64,000 bases of DNA, taken from Casuarina equisetifolia. Taxonomy: Eukaryota > Streptophyta > Magnoliopsida > Fagales > Casuarinaceae. Below, piece by piece: positions 49,763 to 60,739 of the stretch (position 1 is its first letter; every line of letters begins with the position of its first letter). The notes beneath the pieces are model-generated. The model was given only the letters and a program-made list of their open reading frames with translations. It did not search any database and was not told the origin of the DNA. The DNA is taken from assembly GCA_028551475.1 (NCBI GenBank), contig CM052362.1, forward strand, positions 11,677,816 through 11,741,815. The letters run 5' to 3'. A program made the position numbers and the translations under genes.

Positions 49763-51700
49763 TCAAGGCGAAGGCCTAGTTGGCTTACCATTTCCCGGGA
49801 GAGACTCAAGGATCCAGTTATTGCCACTAGAGCTACCACTCCCCCCATCCCTAGGACCAAAGGAAGTGCCCACAGGATGACTCGTGTGGTTGTCTTTATT
49901 AATAAGAGATGTGATAGCAGCCGCCACGGCGACCCTAAATTTAGGATCTGAAGCAATTGCTGTCACATTTTCAGCCAATGACTTGTTTTCTTCAGTTTTC
50001 CAACCCTTCTCATCCACAGCCGCTCTAGGGCTATGAAATAGGCTGGTCGTCAGAGCACTAGCATTATGGTAACTTTGTTTGCCATGCGTCCAAGTGAAAC
50101 CTTGAATAGATGATGAATACGAGGAGGGGCTGGCCATTGGGAACTGGGAGGGGTCGCAAGAGTTGCTTGTAAGGTCAAGAACAATTCCTTTGGAAGGGTC
50201 ATTAGGGTTTATGCTTCTAATGTTTGATGGATGCGAATGTGGATTTATATGGTACGGAAGGGACGCCTGGGTGAAAGTGGAGGTTCCATCTGAAAGAGGA
50301 TTGCTTGAATCTAATAACATAAAGGAAGCTGCTGCAGATGCCGTGGAAGCCATGGCAGTTGCACCGACAGGAAGTGGATGGTTATGTGTTCCTTCGTATG
50401 TTGTTATGAGTATAGACATATCCTCCAAGCATCTCTGCACCTGCTCGTAAGAACATTCACAGAATCTCAATAGGAAGAATTGAAACCCAAGAAAAGGAAA
50501 TTGAAGTATAACATACGCAAATTCTGTGTTGGCATAATGTTGTACCTGTTTCCGAACTGGGCATCCCGGAGCCACTGTGCAACGATAATAGGCTCGTGGG
50601 CAAGGATTTCCTTTGGCTATTTTCTGCCCGTATTTCCTCCATTGACACCCATCATTCATCTATACCAAAACTTTTTGACTGAATTACACTCATGTGATTG
50701 TGGGCTTGTAATATATTTATGAGAATAAGGTGATAAATAGGAACTCACCGTAGCTGCTTCACATCTGGCCCTGACCGAAACCCTAGCTTTCCTATTGGCC
50801 GGGGAGGCAATATGGCTTGTAATTCCTGCCAAATAACTCCGCTGTATCTTGTTTGGTACTGACGTAAAACTCGCCGACTCCGTCTTATACTCCTCTTTGT
50901 CTTCCGATGGTTCTGGTTCTTCAGCATCTGTATGCAGCCTAAGTGACAATCCTAATTCACTCTCTCTAACAACATCCTTGTTTGATGTTGACCCAGGTCG
51001 TCGGTTAGTGATACCTAGAATTTCGGGAACTGTCTTTGTTTCTTGACCAGCCTCATCGTTACCGCAAAGGGAAAGTAAGATTTGAGGACCCTATTGAATC
51101 GGTATGAAGCGGTTAAAAATTTATGTCATAACACATTGTAAAGATTTAATCAAAAGAAAATACAATTCAATAAACTGGCGAACTAGATATACCTTTTCTT
51201 GGTTGTTTCTCTGAATTGTGGAGAATTTCATCTGTAAATCATGGTAATCTTTCATTGTTTGATCAACTATCTTCCTCAACACCTTGTTTTCCTCTTTCAT
51301 GCGGTTCATCTCCATTATTACCAGAGAGAGCTAGAAGAACGTGATAGATTTTATCAAATCCTTGATACAGTTACGTCTAAGCAAACTTTCAGAGATATGG
51401 ATACAAGGAAACAAATGTAGTGGAGAAAGAGAGTAATAATCAGGCTTTCACTTGGGTTTATAAGTCTACCTTTTCAGTCTTCATGCTCTCTTGCAGAGAT
51501 CCTTGTACTAATGATGCATCATCGTCTACTTCCCCAGGGGTGGCCTCAGCTGCTTCTTCTGTGTCGTGTACATGTACTCCTGGTTCCTGCCCTTTTGCCT
51601 TTGCTTGTTCATGTGCCTTCTCTTTTTCTTGTTCTCCTCCTCCTCCTCCTTTTTCTTCTTCTTTAGGATCTACCTTCGCTAACAGATGAATCTCCTCCAT
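49763..51700 (-). CDS. WRKY transcription factor, group IIb (WRKY72/61/9-like), five exons, 500 aa
   Basis: Exons (minus): 51700-51470, 51330-51193, 51090-50749, 50659-50546, 50440-49763, all GT-AG and phase 0. Residues 1-77 are acidic with a Gly run. Residues 78-123 form a leucine-zipper-like coiled coil ([20 protein letters not shown]), typical of group IIb. A basic [11 protein letters not shown] segment precedes the DNA-binding domain: WRKYGQK at 244-250 and a zinc finger C264-X5-C270-X23-H294-N-H296, all ligands present. The intron after PVRKQ, before VQRC, is the V-type position shared by groups IIa and IIb. The C-terminal [18 protein letters not shown] block is also IIb-typical. It should bind W-boxes in the nucleus; WRKY72-type members act in basal defence. 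The start is the first in-frame ATG ([13 protein letters not shown]); the frame is open upstream but without another ATG nearby. Upstream W-boxes suggest WRKY or self regulation. Confidence 0.95.
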
Positions 51701-51776
51701 TTCGCTCTCCTCTTCTCTTCCCACTGAACAAGACAAAATTGCAGAATCTCCTTTTGTGCTGCTTTTGAGGCACCGA

Positions 51777-51986
51777 AGTCAATTCCCTCGTATCAAAGAC
51801 TTATTATTAGGCACACAAGGACGCATCTACACTTTGACTTTTATTGGCTCCTCAATAAACCCATATTTAATACAGAGACCAAATATCAAATGACTTTAAC
51901 ATGAATGCGTGCGCGACTATCTATGTGCTAAGGACTTTTCTCATGTCGAAAAGACAGTACTAGCCCTCAAAGTCACTGTCTTGACT
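51777..51986. promoter_or_regulatory. W-box cluster upstream of the WRKY gene
   Basis: Three TTGACT W-box cores lie within 290 bp of the start codon: 51777-51782 (minus strand), 51834-51839 (plus) and 51981-51986 (plus). WRKY proteins bind TTGAC(C/T), and many WRKY promoters carry such clusters. Function here is inferred. Confidence 0.5.
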
Positions 51987-54900
51987 GCATTGCCTTGCGT
52001 CATTTTACGTTTACAATGCCGTGATAAAGGGAAATTAAATTAATTGTTAGTCATATAACTTATTAGAGTACAATAGTTCATTCTAAAATTTTAAAATATT
52101 AAATGAGAAAGACTTAATATTTTTAAACTTAAAGTTTTATCCTCTCCATTGATGTAGGATATCTATACCTTTAACAAAACCAAATTGTCAATTTAGCAAA
52201 ATAATAAGTGAAGGTGATTGATTTTATGAATTTCTTGAAACTAATAACTGAAAACTAAGTGTGGGAGAAGGGGCATATAGTCTAAAAAGAAGAAACTCTA
52301 TTGACTTATATTTGTTGTAATGGACCTTATAATAGTCATTGGTCTGTACTATATTTTAATTTTGTCCACCTTTTTTCAAGGGTTGAAGAATATAATGATT
52401 CTATTAAATTTTCAAAAAAATGTAAGGTCTTTAGCTTGTCTTTTGTGATCAATAAAAATGGTCAAAGTTCCATCATATTTAATAAATTAAAAAAAAGGCT
52501 GAAACTCTCCCTTACTAATTTACACTAATGAAGCAGTATTTATCTGGAGCATCATTGACACCCATAAACATGCTTATAAAACGCAACTCATTTGGCTTAT
52601 TTTGAGGGAAAGTTTCATTAACAATTTGGTAGCTAATAATACCCGCACACGAAATCCGATGACGAGAAACCTTGGGATCTGATCTTGAAATTGTCAACTC
52701 GAAGACCTCACACCTGTCCCTGCTCCCCCAACAACATTTTTATATTATCCTCTCTACCACCTCGCAAGTTGAATTACAAGACTCGATTTTAACAAAAGTC
52801 ATGTGTGTGTTTTCCTGGTAAGCTCGAAGTCGGTCATTTATTTATTACGTTTCTTGTCATTCAGTGCTTGAGAATATCAACAGGGAGAGGAAAGGCACAA
52901 CAAGGACAACGAATTACTTGCCTGATGGCTTTGTTTCTGATTGTCTATCAAAGTTAGCTGCAAGGATGGATGCACTGCATGTCTATTCTTCTTTGGCTAC
53001 TTTTTGCTCATGTTACTTGCTCTCTGATTGCGGGTTAATGCATTTATTTTTCTTCTCCTTTTTACTATATAATCTTCCTTATAGATCTTTCTTTTTTATT
53101 CTTTATGTGAAATTGTTACTCAAGTTTGGTTTATTATGCCCAAAAAATTTTCTGTTGAAAATATTTCATGTAGTTGGAGACTTTTCTAAAAAGAATCTTC
53201 TACTTGTCAAGTTAACTGTAGCAGGGTTTTATTTTTCAGTAAGTAAAATTTAATATTTTCAATGATAAATACAAGAGAGCAATACCCCTATGATGAGACT
53301 ATATATAATATTACATTAAATCAAAAATAGTCTTCTCAAGTTTTTATGCATGTTAAATATACAAGTTTTCAGCTATTTTAGAGATTCTTTTGATACAATA
53401 GAATTAATTTCTTAGAAGCCTTTATGGCTTCCAGAATTATATTTACGATTTCATTGTATGGTTATTCACAGGCGAAGAAATTTTAAAGAGATAATCTACA
53501 AACAGAAAATGTTTTAAGCTTTAAACAATAAAGTCATTGTAGGGAAATAAATTCTCTTCACGTAGACATAAAAAAATTTAGAATATTGTAGAAAGCCTAT
53601 TATGTCAAAAGCACTATAGGTTTAGGCCATGTTTGATAAAATTTTGCAACATGCAAAATATCTTCATAAACCCAAAAGCACATTCAAAGTCCGAAGCAAG
53701 ACTAGAGTTGGCAAAAATTTGGGAAACAAGGAGAAATGGAATTAGAAGCTGTACTTATACCGGGTACATTCCAAGTTGGTTTTGTCCGATCCTTGAAATC
53801 GAAACAAATGATATGAAGAAAGAGAATCGTACCTTGTATTTTCCGCAATGTGGCTAACTTCTATCTTCTCTAGCAGAGAAAATGACAATAAAATTTCTAG
53901 AAACGCCAAACATGGTGGAACTTTCATTTGATTTTGAAACAAACCCACCGTATAGAGAACGCAGAGACGGGCTACCACGACTCAGTCTCGTGCGCTTTAG
54001 GTGAGAGACAAGGAGTAGGATTTGACTGGATTTGTATTGTTGACATTGACGAAGGTGAACAAAATGGCTCAATAGGACATAAATACAAAGTACCTCGGCG
54101 GGTATGATTGAAGACTTTAAGCATAAGGATGTAGGAAATTATTTGCTCATTTTTTGTTTCCTATGATAATTGACAGAAGAGCTCCTGATTTTAGTATGTT
54201 GTATGGAATCTTGTCGTGAAGCTTGATTTCCTTCCCCATGAGTTTGGACGCTAGGGAGCTATGCAACCCAAAAATGAGATGACAATGGACCCCAACCATC
54301 ATAAAAGATGCTTATTTGTAGTGAAAGAGATTCTATGGTTTCCAGTCTTTTCTATTCATTTTCTCTCATAAATCTTGTATGTCCAACATGGGTGCAACCG
54401 CCGGCAGGATAATCCTTGTGTTTGTCGATAGTAGCTTCCTCAGAGAAGAACAATCTTTTTTTTTTTTTTCTTGTTGGTAAGTAGTCACATTCAAGCCATT
54501 GAATGTTTTCTTTTTTAAATTCTCTTGTTATTGTTATTGATAGCATGATCAAATCATTAGACCTGCTTCCGTGATACATACATAGACTGGGAATACAAGC
54601 CATTGGTTGCAGAAGCTCCCTCTTCTGGGCTCCAAGTGGCGGATTGTAGTGCAACCGCCCAGGTAAAAAAGCTTACAATAACAAATTTATTTCTCACGAG
54701 TCAGCGGCAGCCAAAATCTCCCTCTTTCTTTCTCTGTCTCTCTCTCTCAGTCGCTCCAAATTGACATTTGATACCGTGAAGAGCGGGTTAATCTGCCTTT
54801 TCCCTTGTTCACGTTAGATGGAAAGAGGTGGGCTTGGAGCGAGCGGCGCCGCAGCCATTTCTCTCGTTAGACGTATATTTAACAGTAGAGCGAAGACTTT

Positions 54901-57900
54901 TGGAAGATATGAAGAAGGAAGAAGAAACTTGACTTATCCTAGCAATTATGGAATACCATGCATGCTGGATGTGGCTTCTCTATGAGCTTAGAAGACGGAA
55001 AACAAATTATACAATCTTTTTTCTCGTTCTGTCTAACGCGTAAAAGAGGCATACAAGCAAATCAAGTGCTCGAGCCCTTGTGAAGTGCCCATTTAGTTGG
55101 GATGATCAAGCTAGTAATGTTTTACATTGCGTCTAGAGTTGGCTCCCATGTGCAGCCAAAGGTGTCCATTTTCTTGATCAGCGGAAATAGAGGAGGTCAA
55201 ATCAAAGGAAATTAAAGAAACCCATGTCGGGTCAACTCTGTTGATGTATTTGGTCTGGGGTCAATTTCTCAAGAACCGATTAATTATCGATCACATCAAA
55301 TAATTCGAAAATCCATTAAATATTAAAGCAAGTAAACAGTGACAACGACGTCAAAGTAAAAATAAGCACTTGGGAAATGGAGGTAAATCATGCCTAGCAT
55401 ATAAATGGATTGGTATTGTTCTGACTAACATATAGATAATTCGTGGGTCGATATCGTGACATACCATTGCCCCACGGAAAAAGGAAAAAAAAAGAAAGAG
55501 ATCAGGTTTACACAAGAAATGCAAGAGTTTGGGTGATTGGAGTGTAAATGACTCAATGTATATCATTAGGTGGTAACACCATGACATCCTTTATGTGAAC
55601 TTTTCTTCATTCCCTTTCAAACATAGACAATGATACATATCAAAATACATCGTTTCAATCAAGGAGACACAAATAAAATAGAGTTGAAAATTACAGGAAT
55701 ATCGCTTCTCCTACAAAATAATTCTAAACTTGTCCTACTAGGCAAAATGCGTCATTTTACCCATTGATAATTACAATATCCTAACAAGAGAATTAGGTTA
55801 AGTTTATTTATCAAGTGAAAACAAAGGAATTGATTACAACATATCAGATGACTAAAAGTACTTTATTTAAGGAAGAAGAAAGATTGAAAACCAACTTTGA
55901 GAACAACAATCAAACCGTTGAAACAATGGTAATAACTATTAAGAAAAAAAGGATAATAACTACATTTAACAAACCGGAAGCCCTTCAAGAATAGTTGTTA
56001 CATTAAGAAAGGGAAGGAAGACAATTTTAGGGCCGGATACAACACATCTATATGAAGTCTGCTATTACATCTCATATCGTCATATTGATAATGAAACCTT
56101 ACCCTATGTGCATTTAATGAAAAGGTTGAGAGGATGCAAGTTACTATTATTTCTTTTTTCTCTTTTGTGTTAAGTTTATTTATTTTTCTTAATAAATGAT
56201 TTGCTACAAAAGGATTTTTTTTTTTTAAGTGAACGTGTCACAGTCAATTTCTCCTTTTTTTTTATTTCTTTTTTGTTAAAGACGAAGAGACAAATTTTAT
56301 TTTCTCTCCTATCCTATTTACTATAGCTATGAAGAATCAAGTTATCACTATATTTATTCCTTTTTCTACCTCTCCTTCCAAGTGCAGGATAACCCCAAGG
56401 GGTTGTGGGTTTTTATATGCATTTAATGAAAAGGTTGAGAGGATGCATCCCCATGTGGAAGAAGAAGGAATTAAATTGGTAGCGTTGTAGACCAAACACC
56501 CCCTTACCCGGTCGCTAGTATAACATAGGGAGTTTGAATTCAAAGAAATCATGTCTCTCCAAGGGAGTTTGAATTCAAACCCTCACAAATATTTCTTTGC
56601 AGTCGCTGAAAAATGGAGCGCATGCATGTGAAAGCTTAACCATGTAAATTCTTTCATCGACGGCTTTTCTTATATTTAAGACGGGTCAAATTTGTGTTTA
56701 CTTTTTCTTTCCACTGGCTAGACATGTACATTCATAATCATGTTCCTCATAAATCATAAATTGTGAATAGAATGCGGTATTTCTTTTTCTTTCTGTTCAT
56801 TTTTCCTCGCTTCTCTGAGCCGATTCGACAAGAATCGACAACATCACTGCTAAGCACTTTAAGAAGAATCTTTGGTGAATTTCGAACGGGTTCTCTTGTC
56901 GTTTGCCGAACTTCTTACCATAGGATGTATGTCCCAGACTGCAGGGCTTTGCGAAAGCTAATGACGTCAAGACACAACTTGAAAAAGCAGATCATCAAGT
57001 GTTAAATGAATATAAGATGATTCCTGATATGCTGCCTATATTCTGTGTAATATTTTTGTATTAAATGCGTTAATGTGTATATCTTATATAGAATTGGTCC
57101 TATACTTATAAGAGGAGGCTTAGTTGTACAGATTGCATTGCAATATCAATAGAAGGTTGATTCCCACATTCACGGGTTTCTTATTTTCTTATAACATGCT
57201 TTCGTCTTAACCCAATGGGTAGCCTCTTCGCTGGTCTACGGATGTATTCCAATGAAGTTTTTTGTGGTGTTCTTCGGATCCTCTATATCTTTTTGGTGAG
57301 CCCATCTAAAATATTTAGTCCTCCTACTCCCCCGAATACCTGCCACTCAACCCAAAGCTTCTAGGAAACAAACTTATGTCCCATTCCTTAAAAACTGTCC
57401 ATGTTATTCTACACAGCAGCATCTTATATACGCATCAGTCCAGTCGTATAAAACACATAAAGGACAACGTACTTCCGGCTGGGTAAAATGCTCATTGGTA
57501 TGGAAAAGAAAAAGGTAAGTCGAAACTTTTGCGTCCAGTATTCAGAGAATAACTGAGGTAAAACTGATATCCCATACTATTCCTACCTCTTCGATCAACA
57601 TTCAAACTAGGAAAATCCTAAGTTTTAAGCGGGGTTGTCTTTGGCAAAAAAACTGAGCAAAAACATCGTTTCTCCATCAAGGTGTTGAACAAGAAGATGA
57701 AGAGGCTCTTTGCGTGCCAATGGAGGTAGCGTATTTACGGAAATGCTAAATTTGCAGACTTAGAGAATGGGCAGTAAGATGACATAAATTGGTTTTCCTC
57801 AAGAATGGACCAGTCATGGCTTATCCCAGACAACAGACAGCAAACATCCCATGATCTCACTCAATCAAAATGAAAGGAAGACGAAGGTAAAGCATCTCCG

Positions 57901-58208
57901 CGATCATATACAGCCTTTCTTGCTTTGTTCAGACATTTGCCGAATCAAGATTCTGACTCAGCAACAACACAACCTCAATTTGGAAGAGACGCCAAAATGA
58001 CTGCCATCCTGTGAGTTAAGTGCCAGTGAAATCTTTGGCAGCATTCACTGGAGAAGCTCTGGCGGTGGCCAAAACTTCATGTATTGCAGAACACGAGCAC
58101 AGATATTCTCTATGGTAATGATAATGACAGAATGTAGTAATTACAGAACATGGAAATCTGTTGGCACTGAGAAAAGATATAAGCAAGTGTATCTAGAAAA
58201 GCATTCAC
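51987..58208. other. intergenic, no gene firmly recognised
   Basis: No family-level match found. Weak points: an acceptor-like TTCATTCAG followed by an open plus-strand frame at about 52864-53040; a CT-rich tract (about 54722-54750) followed by an ATG at 54818 opening a 55-codon plus-strand frame to 54985 (Arg-rich, no motif); and an LTR-like TATAAGAGGAGGC...GATTCCCACA segment at about 57095-57170. None is enough for a gene call. Confidence 0.35.
56109..56447. repeat. 30-bp perfect direct repeat, 309 bp apart
   Basis: The 30-base sequence starting TGCATTTAATGAAAAGGTTG and ending GAGAGGATGCA-like is identical at 56109-56138 and 56418-56447. Just downstream, AGGGAGTTTGAATTCAAA occurs twice (56528-56545 and about 56561-56578). 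Confidence 0.8.
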
Positions 58209-58361
58209 CTCCGTGCTGAAAGCTCTAATCTCTTCCTCTTTAAGGCCTTCACCCTCTCCGGAATTTTCCCTCCACCCAAATGATCGTAAAAATACAACCT
58301 CTTCCTCATCCGGATGAAGAATTGCTTCAACATTTCTAAGACACTTCACATGGAAAGCCAT
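58209..58361 (-). pseudogene. exon-like fragment of an unidentified plant protein
   Basis: On the minus strand an ATG at 58361 opens a 51-codon frame ending at a donor-like GAG|GTGAAT (58209). It contains FLRSFGWRENSGEGEGLKEEEIRAF, resembling a conserved C-terminal FLRSLGWEEN...GLTEEEI segment that I recall from larger plant nuclear proteins of unclear function. I find no upstream exons, and the downstream continuation is ambiguous: acceptor-like sites at CTCAG (about 58170) and CATAG (about 58114) both give short ends. It could be a terminal exon of a gene with distant exons, or a gene fragment moved by a transposon. Confidence 0.35.
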
Positions 58362-58473
58362 TGCAACCCATCTCTACATTTCTGCTATATCATTTAATGA
58401 GTCATCGTAATGAAAAAGCCATTGCAGCCCATCTCTACATTTATGCTATTCATTCAATGAGTCATCACAATGA
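58354..58473. repeat. 60-bp tandem duplication overlapping the exon-like fragment start
   Basis: 58354-58413 and 58415-58473 both read AAAGCCATTGCA(A/G)CCCATC ... AATGAGTCATC(G/A)(T/C)AATGA with few differences. The putative ATG at 58361 lies in the first copy, and the second copy has the equivalent ATG. Confidence 0.85.
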
Positions 58474-58600
58474 CCGAAGAAAGAGCTGTTAGAGGCAATT
58501 TTCTGGTGGTTCATAGGTCATAAGATTCCTCAAAGTGAGAGAATTGCTTCTTTGTGGGATATAGGGATTACTTCTCCCAAACCCCATAAAACCACCTTTA

Positions 58601-58620
58601 TGTGTGTGTGTGTGTGTGTG
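58601..58620. repeat. (TG)10 microsatellite
   Basis: Uninterrupted TG run followed by TTTGTTTGC. Confidence 0.9.
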
Positions 58621-58621
58621 T

Positions 58622-60739
58622 TTGTTTGCTACTTGATCCATGTATATTCAAAGAATATCCATATAAGATATTGAACAAATGTATTTGAGAGTTATCTATA
58701 AACAATGTCTTGGAAAATCTTAAAGATGGACCTAATGGAGACATTGGAAGCAAATCAAGGGTGGATGCAACTAGATGCTATTGCTTAAATATTAAAAATA
58801 AAAATAAAATAAAAACTGTGGAGAACAATGAATCAACAATGCTGTTTGAAACATTGCATGACTCATCTAAAATTAGAGGGTTGTTAAAAGAAGTAACTCT
58901 GTGTCACACTTTGGGTAGCTCTAAATTTCCTCGCCTTTTCATCTTCTTCATGTAGATTTAGGTATTCCCTAACTGCACTTATCTTAATCTGACTCATTAA
59001 AAGCGAAGAACAGATGCAGTGAGCTTTCTCTGCAGCAAAACTTTATATAGAAAGGCTAGAAAGTTGACATTGGTGCGGCAGAGAAAAAAGACTACAATGG
59101 TTAAGCAAGCATCTGAAGAGAGGAAAAAGAAGTGTGGAGTCAGGGGAGCCATTTATTTGAGGGCCCAGACCTTGTGGCAGCCAGCGATAGAGATGAGGGT
59201 TTCAAGGGTACTTATTTTGACTGATTTTAAATGGAATCCATTGACGTGTGAAAAATGTTGTTTCTGAACACTACAATTGAATTTACTTTCATCGGTCCAA
59301 ACCACTTTAAATGTATTGGAAGTAGAACACCGTAAGTGCATTAACACTTATTAAGAAAGGATTTACAGACCTGCGTAATGTTAACAAAAGCAAGTCTATA
59401 AGCATTACACACCGCACCCATAAAATTATTCAAAATGTATAGTTTGAAGCAACGACGTTTCTCAAATTAGGAAATTCAGAAACCAAATTAGTGGTTCAAT
59501 TTACTTAGCATGAATCCCACCTTATTTTACGTCACACAAGTAATTGTCTGAAGGCAGCGTAAAGCAGAAATCCAACCTAGTGCAACTAACACCACCTTAA
59601 CAAGAGACTCTTTTCAGAGTAGACTCAAAATCTAACTGTTTACTGTTTATCTATAGACCTAAACACTTTCAATACGGGCCAAGTCAGTGTTATGTTCTGT
59701 TGAGTTCCAACATCATATCAGATACATCAGATTAACAGCGGAGGAGCTATAGAGGAAATGAAGTCTGCCACGTAAAAGCTCAAAAAGAAAAAAGAAAAAA
59801 AGGCTCATGAGAAGAAAACATAGGCTGAAAGCAGAAAGCATAGAGTAAGCACTTGAGGAGTTGATGAAAATATCAACAGTCTTTCGTACTTTAAAAACTA
59901 GTCATTTCAAAATTTTGAAATTTCAATTATGCAGCAAATAAAAAGCTGAAACACAAAATTTGAAAAAGTCAAGGAAAATAATTACTCTATTGACTTTTGT
60001 GTCTGAAATAAACCTCATTTACAAATTGAAGATGTTGGTTGAAATTGAAGAAATTAGAAAAATAACTTCTACTATAATCACATCAGACAAGACACAGTAC
60101 ATAACAATCCTTGATTGATAGTTTTATGTATTGATTTCTCCAAAGCCGTTTTCAGTGTTCTAACCAGTCACCATAGCTTTGACAAACGCGAGGCTTAGTA
60201 AGATCATTTTTCCTCTCATTTCTCTTAAATCGATAACTATATTATGGGTTACTTTGAACTAGACTCTGAAGCATGCTTTCTTTTCTTGTATCTTCTTCTT
60301 CTTCCTTTTTTTGCCCCCTTGTCTCTCAACTAAAGCTTTGTTTCAATTTCCATTGATAACAGCTTGTAGTTTAATTTTGGTTGGATGCTATCCAATTCAA
60401 CTAAACAGGAGAGGATACTAATCTACATGTGACAAGCACAAATCCTCCATCGAGGTTATTTAATCACAAAAATCAACGGGCAATAAAGAATAAAAACTAG
60501 TCTAAAACAATATCTGAATGGTACTAGCCTATAGAAATAGAAACTCAACTAAAAGCAACAGGAAAAGATATTGGTGGAAGCTGCACAAGCTGTGCACTAT
60601 GAACATTTGCTCAAAGAATGAGGTACACAAATGTCCTCAATATATACATCCACATTTACTAAAAGGCTACTGAAAGTAATCTACTAATTACAATTGTAGA
60701 TGGGTTGCAAGTCACCTATGGGCCCCCAGATGGTAGGCA
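58622..60739. other. intergenic, no gene recognised
   Basis: AT-rich DNA with short motif-free frames. The last 200 bp (about 60540-60740) lies at the 3' side of the minus-strand copia remnant and may hold its LTR, but no matching second LTR lies in the window. Confidence 0.35.

Noticed and set aside
54170-54195. TTGACAGAAGAGC resembling miR156
   Set aside because: Only the first part matches, the sequence then departs, and I see no foldback partner.
54818-54985. 55-codon frame after a CT-rich leader
   Set aside because: Leader-like context is suggestive, but the peptide has no known motif, so it is only mentioned in the intergenic description.
56763-57005. Plus-strand 80-codon frame, Phe-rich then basic
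   Set aside because: Looked briefly like a small secreted or basic protein, but the start is weak, no motif is recognised, and it abuts an LTR-like segment.
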